The position numbers and the translations under genes were made by a program. DNA of 64,000 nt from Spongilla lacustris. Lineage: Eukaryota; Porifera; Demospongiae; Spongillida; Spongillidae. The stretch spans positions 1,230,000 through 1,293,999 of the forward strand of contig OX442425.1 of the NCBI GenBank assembly GCA_949361645.1. Direction: 5' to 3'. Below the pieces are notes generated by a model. It had not been told where the DNA came from, ran no database searches, and saw nothing but the letters and a program-made list of their open reading frames with translations. Shown piece by piece: positions 35,869 through 45,700 of this stretch (within the stretch, counting starts at the first letter, position 1; the number at the start of each line of letters is the position of its first letter).

Positions 35869-37424
35869 TAGCCCAGCACCGACTACCCTGTGTGCATGGA
35901 GGTCTCTTACCTGGAGCTGTGCCGAGGACCAGGTCCCAGGGGGAGCTGAGCTCCTGAGTGCAGCCTTGCTTGCCCCCTTCTAGGTCGCTTCCTTGGCGAC
36001 CTGTTCCAGCAATGGTGGTCACAGTGCCAGTAGAGAGGTCTACCTGAAAGGAGGGGTGGGATGAGGGTAGGGAGGGGAGAAAGGTGTGGATGGGAGAAGG
36101 GAGGGAAAGGTGTTGATGAGAGGAGGGAGGGGAGAAAGGTGTGGATGGGAGAAGGGAGGGAAAGGTGTTGATGAGAGGAGGGAGGGGAGAAAGGTGTGGA
36201 TGGGAGAAGGGAGGGAAAGGTGTGGATGAGGGGAGGGAGGAGTGGGGTGAGTGAGGGAGGGAAAGGTGTGGATGAGGGGAGAAAGGTGTGGTGGAGAAGA
36301 GGAGGTCAAAAGAAGGTTGCATACAGTGGGCACAATGCAGACCTTCCTTATCAAATGATTCTCCGTATCAGCAACGTACAGTGCAGAGCCACACTGGGCA
36401 ACGCCCTGGGGCGAGTAGAATTGAGCTTCGTTGCCCCGCCCATCAGCCCTCCCTACCACACCAGCTCCATAGACATGACGAATGGCACCTGTTGAAATGG
36501 AAAGTGGTCAATATGAAAGTATGGGGACTGTACCCCGCCCCCTCAACCACACCCAATTCCCATCACCACGCCTTCATGCCATCCCACATGCACACAAACC
36601 TGCATTACAATAGCCCCACCCCCCCCACACACACACAACACACACACTCATACACCCCACTACCACACACCTGAGCATCTGTCCACAGCCAGCACTCTAT
36701 TGTTCCCAGTGTCACCCACGTACAACACAGTCCCACTCTGATCAAGACACACTTTCCCCGGGTACCTCAGGCAACCAGCCGGTGGTGCAAGCTTGGTTAT
36801 ACCAACTGGGTCAAGCACGAGCTCCTGGCGATAGTACTGGACCGCGCCATTCACGAAGTGCACCAGCTCCTGGAGGTAGGCCTCGCCCACCACGTAGTGC
36901 AGCAGCGAACCCTTGCGGGGGCCCAGCACGACCATCGTGGGCCAACATTGGACCCCGAGCCTCTCCCACAGCTCGATGCCCGCGTCGTTCACGACGGGGT
37001 GCGTGATTCCGTTCCGCCCCACGGCGCTGCGAATATTCTCGGAGAGCTTCTCGTTCTGGAACTTGGCCGAGTGCACGCCAATCACCACGACGCCGTCCGT
37101 GTCCCGGTGAGCCTCCTCGATCTTGGCAAGCGTGGGGAGCACGTGCACGCAGTTGATGCAGCAGTACGTGAAGAAGTCCAACACGACCACCTTGCCCCGG
37201 AGCTGCTTGTCGTAGCTGAGGGGTTCGGCCACGTTGAACCACTCCAACCCGGCGGGGAAGTCCGGGTTGATCTGGAAAAGTGGATTGTTTTCAACCGACT
37301 TTATATGCTCGAAGATGAACCTCTGCCGCTCCGTGTCATCATGTGCGGCCCTTATGGAGTCGTTGAGGGACAAAAGTTGCGTCCTTATGCTCTGGCTCTG
37401 TAGGATCGGTAAGGCGCTTGACAT
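22345..37424 (-). CDS. NHLRC2: NHLRC2, thioredoxin-like / NHL-repeat protein
   Basis: Twelve exons give 727 aa (human 726): 37424-36671, 36488-36343, 36043-35911, 28839-28746, 28684-28566, 28373-28270, 28099-27977, 26078-25872, 23994-23799, 23627-23563, 23509-23420, 22497-22345. Residues about 55-215 are a thioredoxin-like domain with the family's CCINC motif (residues 88-92, in [14 protein letters not shown]) and [11 protein letters not shown]. Residues about 225-600 are NHL beta-propeller blades ([70 protein letters not shown]). The C-terminal beta domain ends with [14 protein letters not shown]. In vertebrates NHLRC2 is essential and linked to fibrosis; its reaction is unknown. Exon 7 uses a GC donor. 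Exon 10's acceptor lies in a CA repeat and is the least certain boundary. Intron 3 is 7.1 kb. The gene starts 181 bp from REC8. Confidence 0.93.
22517..22722. repeat. Minisatellite in NHLRC2 intron 11 (acceptor side)
   Basis: Units of gaggtggtgaaggggttaag plus gaagtgaaggggttaaagaagg repeat about five times. On the sense strand this is a pyrimidine-rich stretch with TTAACC, ending about 20 nt before the exon 12 acceptor. Confidence 0.88.
23044..23310. repeat. 28-bp minisatellite carrying splice-donor sequences, NHLRC2 intron 11
   Basis: About nine or ten units of ccaccacaccccctcctgcc plus ccatctta. On the sense strand each unit contains GGTGGTAAGATGG, the same string as the true exon 11 donor (ATGGTG|gtaagatgg at 23420). 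The array lies about 110 nt downstream of that donor. Confidence 0.9.
23621..23765. repeat. cacctcatacacac repeat around NHLRC2 exon 10 acceptor
   Basis: Units of 20-24 bp (cacctgcacacacctcatac) run from the exon 10 acceptor into intron 9. The chosen acceptor (gtgtgcag) is itself one copy of the repeat, so exon 10 begins with repeat sequence (VCMYTH). Confidence 0.8.
25136..25200. repeat. (GT)n microsatellite, NHLRC2 intron 8
   Basis: About 32 uninterrupted GT units. Confidence 0.95.
25274..25410. repeat. gtgaccagtat repeat, NHLRC2 intron 8
   Basis: About eleven 10-12 bp units of catgtgaccag / tatgtgaccag. Confidence 0.88.
25640..25868. repeat. GT-rich tract at the NHLRC2 exon 8 donor
   Basis: On the plus strand this is GT-rich with gcatgtgtgt units. 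On the sense strand the intron opens gtgacacacacacacatgca, so the repeat starts about 5 nt after the donor. Confidence 0.88.
26570..27400. repeat. 23-bp pyrimidine minisatellite, about 35 copies, NHLRC2 intron 7
   Basis: Nearly perfect units of ctactctcctccctccaccctcc for over 800 bp, with strong strand asymmetry: pyrimidine on plus, purine on the NHLRC2 sense strand with regular GGAGGG blocks. The long open frame across it is an artefact of the repeat. Confidence 0.96.
28851..28870. repeat. Poly(G)20 (C20 on the NHLRC2 strand) at the exon 4 acceptor
   Basis: On the sense strand C20 lies 12-31 nt before the acceptor (ctatgtatag) and takes the place of the pyrimidine tract. Confidence 0.93.
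29655..29925. repeat. 27-29 bp minisatellite with C runs, NHLRC2 intron 3
   Basis: About nine units of agccctcatatgttaatact plus acccccc, differing mostly in C-run length. Confidence 0.92.
29988..31920. repeat. Tandem segmental duplication in NHLRC2 intron 3, copy 1
   Basis: Matches 32018-34245 in order over its whole length, for example ggtgttaatttgtaacatta, tcacatggtgcttttgacaa, gaagcagatggttgtaaaaa and ctggctttgccagacagttt. Copy 1 is the shorter of the two and lacks the insertion at 32330. No coding content was recognised. Confidence 0.9.
31258..31327. repeat. 70-bp hairpin
   Basis: agtaagaatggtaccatgga at 31259 and its near-complement ending at 31326 form an almost perfect stem over gagaatagcagaga / tctctgctattctc. 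The duplicate copy at about 33520-33555 has only one arm. Confidence 0.82.
31930..32017. mobile_element. Partial copy of the 34.7-35.1 kb foldback element
   Basis: gtacttgtaaaacgacccgt, gctagcggacctatccatta and cgctctgtgctgatcggttg match the centre of the palindrome at 34830-34940. Ends are missing. Confidence 0.78.
32330..32666. mobile_element. MITE with CAGCGGCGTAGGAA terminal inverted repeats and 4-bp target duplication
   Basis: The ends are CAGCGGCGTAGGAAGG and its imperfect inverse ccttttcctacaccactg. CTGT flanks both sides (32326-32329 and 32667-32670). The paralogous copy at about 30300 keeps the empty site (cctacctgtgttgtaaaatg), which proves insertion. A run of 32 G lies inside (32359-32390). 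Confidence 0.9.
33283..33522. repeat. 19-bp minisatellite, NHLRC2 intron 3
   Basis: About twelve units of gagatgttatggtgaggat with gttctgg and gcgatg variants. The paralogous segment at about 31205-31255 has only about two and a half loose units. Confidence 0.92.
34672..35082. mobile_element. About 400-bp foldback palindrome (MITE-like)
   Basis: The arms pair from caattggacacctgggtggacagc / gctgtccacctgcgtgtacaattg through ggtattgccg / cggcaataac to the centre near 34890 (tagcggatctatccattacg / cgtaatggataggtccgcta). The left end has a G run and the right end a C run. A partial relative lies at 31930. Confidence 0.88.
35836..35865. repeat. Poly(C)30 (G30 on the NHLRC2 strand) after the exon 3 donor
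   Basis: On the sense strand G30 lies 46-75 nt into intron 3. Confidence 0.93.
36058..36295. repeat. Purine/pyrimidine minisatellite at the NHLRC2 exon 3 acceptor
   Basis: Units of gggagaaaggtgtggatggg plus agaagggagggaaaggtgttgatgagaggaggga. On the sense strand it is a pyrimidine tract of over 200 nt running to the acceptor (cctttcag). Confidence 0.9.
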
Positions 37425-37605
37425 CCTTTGGGATAGATCACGTGGACGTTGTATACAATTTTTATTTTATTTCAGCTGGAGGGCGCGGGAAGTACGAATT
37501 TATAACTTATATGGCAGATGGCACTGGCGCGCTTAAGGCGGGAATGTCATCTGCTGGATTTCATCTGCTGCAGTAGTGCTTCAGATTCGTGTGGCCTGCA
37601 CAGCA
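37425..37605. promoter_or_regulatory. 181-bp bidirectional promoter between NHLRC2 and REC8
   Basis: Start codons of NHLRC2 (37424, minus) and REC8 (37606, plus) are 181 bp apart and both have conserved N-termini. The interval includes a direct repeat of tcatctgctg (37548 and 37561). No TATA box at a suitable distance was seen. Confidence 0.75.
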
Positions 37606-40600
37606 ATGTTCTATTCAGTGTCCATTCTCTCAAAGAAAAACGGTAGCTTGGGCTACATATGGTGCGTGTTGTGCGTTGCCCAGCCTCAGTACTCTCACTG
37701 TTTCTCTTCCACTTCTAGGATTGCAGCAAACTTCGACTCGACGAGTCGCATGGGGCTGACGAGGAGGGAGATCAATAAGGTCGACGTTCTGCAATCCTGG
37801 TAAGAGTGGGAAACAATACCCACCGCACACATGCCCATTACATTTTACCGACATGCTCGCAATCTCTCCCCGCTTCAGCCAAGACATAATCAATCCCTAC
37901 GCCCCGCTGGCACTAAGGCTCTCAGCTCTTCTCATGGTCGGCGTCATTCGCGTACACCTGAAGCAAACGCACTACGTCTACAGTAAGCTCCGACCTCAAG
38001 ATGTCTACCCCTTCTAGCTTTGAGCTACTCTTGTGTTTGGAATTCCTTGAGCTGCTACCGCATCTTGCTTTCCTTCACAGTGGACGCAAAAGATGCGTGG
38101 AAAAGGCTTGAGCGCGCGTTTCAAGCTGGCTCGACCACGGCAATCGACCTCACCGCACCCGCGGTGACCAGGTAGGCTTTGCGTGAACCCTCCTTATTCT
38201 TTCCCCCACTGACTCCCCGCCCTCCCTTATCTCCTAGCTTTATTACCATTCTCCTTCCTCTTTTCCCTTTCCCCCTCCATCCCTCTACTAGTACGCATAA
38301 TCCCTCTTTTCCCTCCACCAATTCTACCTACTTTTTGCCAATTCCCTCCTAACCCCCTCTCCCTTGTTAAACAGGAAAGATGCACTGACGCTCCCTGACC
38401 CGCTGGATCAGGATGCTTCGTACCTTGCACTGATGCTGCCGTGGAACTTGCAAAACCAGCTGCCGAACGCGCCACATGTCAGTCAACGATTAAGTTTAAC
38501 CCCGTGCGTTTATGGCTTCTACCTCGTGCCCAGGACTCCCAATACTTCTCAATTCGTGAAGATCCCTCGTACGACAGCAAAGGTGCGCACAATACAGCCA
38601 CCAATTGAATCGACCCCCCCCCCCCCCCCCTCCCTCGGCCTCCCTCTAACTTACCTTGTACCCACTCTTCCTAGATGTTCAGCAGGAGAGTCCGTTCGTG
38701 GCCAATCCTAAGGACATTAGTATGCACGAGGAACACACGACACCTATAGAGACGCTCCAGAAGCAAGTCGAGGTATGCACAGCTGCAATTAGGTATAATT
38801 TAATAGTGTAAGGTGAGGGGCAAACATATCTAAGGTCTTGAAGGGCGTGGTCATGGGGAGGGACTTTATTTATGTTTCGTGCCCAGACCTTCACACCTAA
38901 ATGTAGGAATAACATGCATTGAACCACTGACGTTTCTTGCTCCAGCATCCAGAGGTGGAGGCAGGCTTTGGGGAAGAGTCTATACTCTTTATGGACGAGG
39001 TTCCTATTACAAGGTGAGCCCTCTTAAACTGCTGTTATATTCGTGCCCTCGCTAATGCTTTTAATGTTGTCCCTGCTGCCGCCTCACTTTAATGTTGTCC
39101 CTGCTGCCACCTCACTTTAGTGTTGTCCCTGCTGCCACCTCACTTTAATGTTGTCCCTGCTGCCACCTCACTTTAATGTTGTCCCTGCTGCCACCTCACT
39201 TTAATGTTGTCCCTGCTGCCGCCTCACTTTAGTGTTGTCCCTGCTGCCGCCTCACTTTAATGTTGTCCCTGCTGCCACCTCACTTTAATGTTGTCCCTGC
39301 TGCCGCCTCACTTTAGTGTTGTCCCTGCTGCCACCTCACTTTAATGTTGTCCCTGCTGCCACCTCACTTTAGTGTTGTCCCTGCTGCCGCCTCACTTTAA
39401 TGTTGTCCCTGCTGCCACCTCACTTTAATGTTGTCCCTGCTGCCACCTCACTTTAATGTTGTCCCTGCTGCCACCTCACTTTAATGTTGTCCCTGCTGCC
39501 ACCTCACTTTCGCTTTCATTTCCTATTTCTCCTCCGTACGGATGCAGTGAGATACATCTGCCTTTGGTGATTGATGTGGGGGTGTGTGGTGCCACATTAG
39601 ATGACCCTGTCATTCTATTTGATGAAAGAGCCGAGTGCTTCAAGCCACATTACAACAGTAAGTTTATCTTTAGAGGTTTGAGCCAATGGTGATTTATTTG
39701 CGCCTTACATAATGCAGCTGAAGCCACACCCATGAGCCCCGCCTTACGCACTCCTCCCCAGGTCAAACCACAGGTATATCCTTTAACCCTGAGTGTTCAC
39801 GTGTGCTATCTGTCATCCACACACATGCACTTGTACTTGCACACACACGCTCAATGTACACACATATCACACAACACACACCTACACACAACACACACCC
39901 ACACACAACACCCAGGATGGTGCAGGGTTTTGCACCCCTCTTGTTGGTCAACAGCACATGGACGAGGGGGAGGGGCTGCAGATGGAGGGGGAGGGGCTAC
40001 AAGCCTTGCCCAAGAGGAGCCACAAGCCTCGCAGGAGACTGGTGTTTGACCAAGACATCGGAATGCCTCGTGACAAACTGCGTCAAAACCTGATGACTGG
40101 GGACTCCACCTGCCTTCCAGTAGACCTTACGGTACACCCCCACACCACACCACACCCCCATCATACTCATGACCCCTCCCCCTGGTGCACCCCTCCCCAT
40201 TGGTGATGTCATGTATTTTTGCTTCCTCTCCATTCCCAAGTCTTATACTGTAAACTTGTCACTTTGCAGGCACTCAAGCAGTCTCCTGCAAAAGTGCTTC
40301 TGTCACAGCCCACTTGCACGACGTGTAAGCTACTTATTAGAATGGTTGTGTGTGTGTGTATATGTGTGCATGTTGTGTGTACACGTTGGTCTATTTGTGT
40401 GTGTGCATATATTGGTATATACATGTATGACTTGTGCACACGATGGTGTATGATGCCATGGTCTCAGTCATAGCAGTGTGCCTGTATTTATTTTTAAAAA
40501 GGAATTTGTCTATTGAATGTGCACGGTGATATGTTTTCATTTCAGCCATTAGGAACAATGCATTTGTGTCTATATGGGAACGCTGTGCCGTGAAAGTCAC

Positions 40601-42242
40601 TGGTAAGAAGTGTTCTCTTCCCCTCTCCACCACCACCCTCACATCCCCTCCCTTGCAGGTGTGGTCGGTATGAACACAGAACCAGCAGGGACTACTAAGG
40701 TATGCTGCTGGTATGCTGCTGGTATACTGCATATATACTGCTGTGGTATACTGCTGGTATACTGCTGGTATACTGCTGGTATGCTGCTTGTATACTGCTG
40801 GTATGCTGCTTGTATGCCACCTCCTCTGTGCCTATGTGACTGTCCTTCTCTATGGTGGGTGGGGCCAGACTCCAAGCAACGATCCAATGGGGTCGGCTCA
40901 CAATCCATCAGAGTCGGTTGGGTCTGAGGTGGAAGCTCTGCGAGGGGTGCAGCAAGGGGAACAGTCGTACAATGAGGCATCTGGGCACAGCATGGCACTG
41001 CAATCTTCAGGTGTGTGGGACTGGGCACCTGTGATACAGTTATTGATGATTTTTGAAATACATAGCCTTCAGGGGTACTAGGACTAAATGTAGCTATGAT
41101 GTAATGTAGGGCGGGGTACCCATGATGTGTCTAATATACATGTACATGAAGACTGGCCAAATTTTTTAATTATGATGTAATGTACATGTAACTACAATTT
41201 ACTACATCATGGATGCCAGTAGTCTGGGGTCCTGACTGGCAGTTGTACAATCATTGCCGGGTTCCCAGACTATAGCATAGTATCTTAATTACAGTACTAT
41301 ATATGTAGGACTGGGGACCCATGATATAGTCACTGCTGACTACCAAAGATGTAACTATGATGTAATGTAGAACTTGCAATGCATGATGCAGTTATGATGT
41401 AATATAGGACTGGGGACCCATCCACATTGTGGAATACCCAATTACACAGAACACCTGCATGTGCCTTGGGCCTTATGTAACACAAGCCAAAGTGGTGTGT
41501 AGTGTAGTGTGACTCCTGTGATGTGGTCTGCCAACAGATACCTCAGAGAACCAATCATATGATCACATGGACTCCTCATCTGCACACCTACACAGGTATG
41601 GCTGCCACATATGTGTGTGTGGGGGGGCCCTTTCATCCCCTGTCTTGTTTTAATGTGTGCAGGACTGACTCCAGCAAGCCTAGCCATCCTCCTCTGCCAA
41701 GAGTGGTGGGACTCTCTCCCATCATGGATGCTGACCAGGAAATGGACCCAAGTATGCCAGTGTGTGTGTTTTACAACTGTCCCTCTCACCATCTCTCAAA
41801 TGCACTCATGAACCAGTGTCTATGCACATCGATTTTGCCTGCGATCTTAGTGGCTCTTTCAATGCCAATACAAGTATGACAATTGAAACTGAAAGGAACA
41901 GCTTTCTGAGGTAACAAGACAAACCACTCCCACACCCCTCCTCCCATTCAATCACCACTCTCCCCCCACCCCTCTTAAGTCATGTTACAAGAACAATTGG
42001 AGCTAGATCAGAATTTGAATTTCAAGACCTTCTGCCCGAAATCTGTTCTCGAAAGATTGCCAGCAAAATGTTTTCTCAGACCCTTGGTAAGGATGATGGC
42101 AGTAGTCACATACATGTGTTGGAGTTGAAGAGACACACATGTTTCTGTCCCCCTCACAGAGTTAATCTCACGAGGAATGCTGGAGCCTAGGCAAAACAAG
42201 CCATATGGACCCATTGTACTCAGTAGGGGAGAAGCCTTCTAA
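37606..42242 (+). CDS. REC8: REC8-type meiotic cohesin kleisin
   Basis: Twenty exons give 585 aa: 37606-37661, 37719-37799, 37879-37982, 38081-38171, 38375-38477, 38534-38582, 38675-38772, 38946-39013, 39548-39657, 39718-39773, 39916-40131, 40270-40324, 40546-40602, 40659-40699, 40869-41010, 41538-41595, 41663-41751, 41817-41910, 41980-42086, 42160-42242. Residues 1-110 are the Rad21/Rec8 N-terminal domain (MFYSVSILSKKNGSLGYIW, TRREINKVDVL, NPYAPLALRLSA, GVIRVHLKQTHYVY), which grips SMC3. The C-terminus (CSRKIASKMFSQTLELI, then QNKPYGPIVLSRGEAF) is the winged helix that binds SMC1. I favour REC8 over RAD21 from the central RRRLVFDQD and DKLRQNLMTG. IETER is a possible separase-type ExxR site. 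RAD21 remains the alternative. Confidence 0.88.
39058..39515 (+). repeat. 28-bp minisatellite in REC8 intron 8
   Basis: About sixteen units of gttgtccctgctgccacctc plus actttaat with A/G variants. It ends about 30 nt before the exon 9 acceptor. Confidence 0.95.
40699..40818 (+). repeat. 11-bp repeat starting at the REC8 exon 14 donor
   Basis: The donor AAG|gtatgctgctg is followed by about ten units of gtatgctgctg / gtatactgctg. The first unit begins at intron base 1. Confidence 0.9.
41090..41430 (+). repeat. Degenerate tgatgtaatgtaggactggggaccca repeat
   Basis: Four or five diverged units lie in REC8 intron 15. The same unit recurs as a clean pair at 49245-49460. Confidence 0.7.
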
Positions 42243-42486
42243 TATCAAACAGGGACCTAGTTGTCATAGCAACTTTTTTAAAATTTTGTTGTGTGTTGCA
42301 TAAGTGTTGGTACTAAGCTGTGTGTGTGTGTGTTGCTTTGTAAAGCTCTTGTGTATAATGGTTTCTGTTGTAATAATCTTCACAACTATGCAGTGAATCT
42401 ACCCACCGTACCTGCCTACATACCCACCTGCTCATATACACACCCTTAGTCCAAAATGTAATGAATGTGTCCCTTTACAAACAAAC

Positions 42487-42557
42487 GTTCGCAGGATGGT
42501 GTACTGTATACCCATGTTGTCAATAGCAGCATCGTACAGAACAAAGTCACTCAGTTC
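42487..42557 (-). pseudogene. Relic of the fucose kinase last exon (copy A)
   Basis: Near-identical to the FCSK terminal exon at 49671-49603, with the intact acceptor gtcaacag. The stop codon is lost (CTG CGA instead of CTG TGA) and no upstream FCSK exons are nearby. Confidence 0.88.
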
Positions 42558-44599
42558 CTGTTGACAAAATAAAAATAAAAACCTTTCAATACAGGTGTAT
42601 TTATAAATAATAATAATTAAAACTCTACTGGACCTTTATGGCTTCATCGTCCCTGGCACATATGGTGATCTGGACCACTGATCATCTCAAACATCCTTTG
42701 ATACTGATTATGTATTACATTTCACTGTTTAATATCACATTTTAAACGGCTGAAAATGACATGAAACTAGTACATCGTTATTATAATTATACAATTATAT
42801 AAAATTATTATAATATGGTATATTCACTGATTACCATTGATTGGTTAACTTGAATTGGTTGTTCCTGTACATGTAGACAATGCATATGATTCAGCTATGA
42901 GTATTATAACTGCATGTGGGGGGGTACACATGTACGTACCATATATTTACACAGCTAGCACTGAAAATGTCTTGCACAAGAGGAAAAACCACAGCAGTTG
43001 CCTTAGTATAACATTCCTGCACGAATCCATTATGAAGTTTATCCTATGTCCATCTTTCATGCAAATGGTTTATAAATTGTCCGGCAAAAGCATCATACTC
43101 CGAGGCTAAATTTAAGTCCTAAAAAAACAAAAGCGCAAATACACCCTTTGTTGTTTCGTGATCAGTTGACGGACTTCTTAAAACTTAGTTACCTACACAG
43201 ATTTTATCAACAAAAAGTAGAACAGTGATATGAAAACGTGCTAAAATGTCAGCGTGTTGCTAGTGAGCATCCATCATCAAACCCTAGACCGCATCTCTAG
43301 AAGCCACACAGACACAGGCCGCTAGCAGATCTCAATGATAGCCTGGTTCTGAAAAAACCAACTGTTTTTCAGTAAGACACCTCCCATGTGATTTGCTTGT
43401 GAAAAAATAGTTTTTATAAGCCAGCTGCCTTTGATATCACAGCCGGTCACATCTCCACTTACCCCTGCTATTTTGCATGGCTGAGGCAAGTACTGATGAG
43501 GGTGGGTGCCGCAGAGAGAAGAATGCATGCAGCCAATGACCAGAAATGTGCTGACCTAGGCTGGGTGTATGTGTGACTCTAGCAGTTGAAACATACTGCA
43601 ATTGGGGTCAGGAGGCAAGAAGAACCTTTGCTCTACTGGCCACACGCTTAGCCTTTAGCTCTTCATTTCACAAAGCCAGGGTGATCAGTGACATGTTTGG
43701 GAAGTTAAACATCACCCTTAGCAAGGGCCATACTGGCTAGGAATGTGGTCCCTACTGAAAATCTTAGTTTAGTGGTGTTCTGTAATAACTTGATATGGTT
43801 CTGTAATATATACAGGGTAATACAAAAAATTTGTGCCTGACTGAATTAGTAACAGTTTTTCATCAATATATTCATCATCTCAGCTCAGTTTTCACCAGGC
43901 TTAACCTCTATAGCCTAGTACAGATGTTCCCCTGTAAACACTTAAATAGATTAAAAGGTGGACCCTATCCATCGACACAACTACACTTCATATGCCATAA
44001 ATACTGGTATAATAAATAATAATAAAAAAGAAAGAAAGGATACAGCCTCATAGGAGCTACAGGGAACATCAGAGGAGGCAGGTGCTGTTGCGGCTTTGGC
44101 AGAGCGAAAAATACGAGACCATAGCTCGAACACATCTCTATTCTGTCAAGACATCAGGTGTCTTATGCCCTGATGCCTCTGCAATACTACGCCAGTACGT
44201 ATCAAGATGTATCCAGTGAGCCAAACGCCGAATCAAGATGTATCCAGTGAGCCAAACGCCGAATCAAGATGTATCCAGTGAGCCAAACTCAAAGGCATGC
44301 CTGTTCCAAAAAATTTATGTTGCGGTAAAATGCAGCATCTGTACTGGGGTGTGCCGGTTTAGATTTAGATGTAGTAGTAGTGTATGTATATTGAGCTTTG
44401 TCATTCAGTATCGGTACGCGGTAGTAAAAAAAAATAAAATAAAAAAAAATTCTGAAGAATTAAAAAAAACAAGAATAAGCGTATTTTTATAAGCGAACTA
44501 AAGCGATTATTTGTCGAAGTTGGAATCTAGTGGGGCAGTCAAGTTGTCAAACCTGCATCATGGGAGGCAAACCCTTATTCTGCCAAACTCCTCGGGTAA

Positions 44600-44685
44600 A
44601 AAAACACCTTCTTTGCAGGATTCGAACTCGAGCCTCGCGATTCTGAACCACTGGTTTTTAGCGTTGAGCCAAACGACTAGTTATG
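44600..44685 (-). mobile_element. tRNA-derived SINE-like element (copy A)
   Basis: On the minus strand a pol III A-box-like tggctcaacgct and a B box gagttcgaatcc lie about 45 nt apart, as in a tRNA. The arms do not fold into a clean cloverleaf that I can verify, and the unit continues into unrelated sequence, so a SINE head is likelier than a working tRNA gene. Confidence 0.6.
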
Positions 44686-45225
44686 AATATATTATGCTAA
44701 AACTACTTTTAACCAACACCAGGCCGTATTGGGTCTGGGACAAGACGAACTTTCTACGTAATATTGCTTTACCTAAATTAATGAGTTTCTTCCCGTTCGA
44801 CAAACTTGTAGGGAACACAAACACCTAGCCTAACATCACTATGAATGGGCATATTTTCCCAATGTGGGATATGCAAATTGTCGCAATGCCGGTGCGAGCC
44901 GCTACGTGTAGAGCTATTGTATCTTTACTTATACCACATGCATGAATGGAACAAACGACGAAATCTTACAAAACAGAAATCTTCACAAGGAGACATTAAT
45001 AGCACCGAGTCTACAATGCCTGCAAAGCAAGGTTTATTATGTTAGAAATAGAATCAGTTTCCTCGGGCAAAGTTTCCGTAGTTCGGCACTTCGGGCCTGC
45101 CAGACCAATTGCAACCGCATCAAAAGTGACCTGTGACAGAGAACTGACTTGTGGATCTTGGCTAATTTGGTCAACGACTATCCCAGTATCCCTTATGGAG
45201 TTGAAGACACACACATGTTTCTGTC

Positions 45226-45308
45226 CCCCTCACAGAGTTAATCTCACGAGGAATGCTGGAGCCTACCCATATGGACCCATTGTACTCAGTAGGGGAGAAG
45301 CCTTCTAA
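45226..45308 (+). pseudogene. Relic of the REC8 last exon (copy B)
   Basis: Matches exon 20 (42160-42242), including the acceptor ccctcacag. The gcaaaacaag segment is lost, which shifts the frame before PYGPIVLSRG. Confidence 0.9.
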
Positions 45309-45389
45309 TATCAAACAGGGGACCTAGTTGCCATAGCAACTTTTTAAAATTTGTTGTGTGTTGCATAAAGCATCTGTATTGGTACTCAG

Positions 45390-45390
<1 letters not shown>

Positions 45391-45469
<79 letters not shown>
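45391..45469. repeat. (TG)n microsatellite
   Basis: About 39 TG units with one TTG break. Copy A has only about six units at 42320. Confidence 0.93.
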
Positions 45470-45471
<2 letters not shown>

Positions 45472-45630
45472 TTGTAAAGCTCTTGTGTATAATGCTTTCA
45501 GTTGTAATAATCCTCACAACTATATGCAGTGAATCTACCCACCATACCTGCCTACACACCCAGCAGCTCATATACACACCCTTAGTCCAAAATGTAATGA
45601 ATGTGTCCCTTTAAAAACAAACGTTCACAG

Positions 45631-45700
45631 GATGGTGTACTGTATACCCATGTTGTCAATAGCAGCATCGTATAGAACAAAGTCACTCAGTTCCTGTTGA
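45631..45700 (-). pseudogene. Relic of the fucose kinase last exon (copy B)
   Basis: Near-identical to the terminal FCSK exon, with the stop codon kept, but no upstream FCSK exons are attached. Confidence 0.88.

Larger units (their letters stand above)
42119..44975. repeat. Segmental duplication copy A (REC8 3' end to FCSK last-exon relic and beyond)
   Basis: Collinear with 45199-48375. Shared landmarks: cacatgtttctgtccccctc, actctactggacctttatgg, ttgttgtttcgtgatcagtt, accctatccatcgacacaac, a tRNA-like SINE and ttatgaatatattatgctaa. Copy A contains the functional REC8 last exon. Confidence 0.92.

Noticed and set aside
42008..42214. REC8 ending with VLELKRHTCFCPPHRVNLTRNAGA
   Set aside because: This needs read-through of intron 19. 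Splicing 42086 to 42160 gives the conserved winged-helix ending PYGPIVLSRGEAF.
44600..44685. Functional tRNA gene
   Set aside because: Promoter boxes are present, but no clean cloverleaf could be folded by eye and it recurs within duplicated non-coding sequence; called SINE-like instead.
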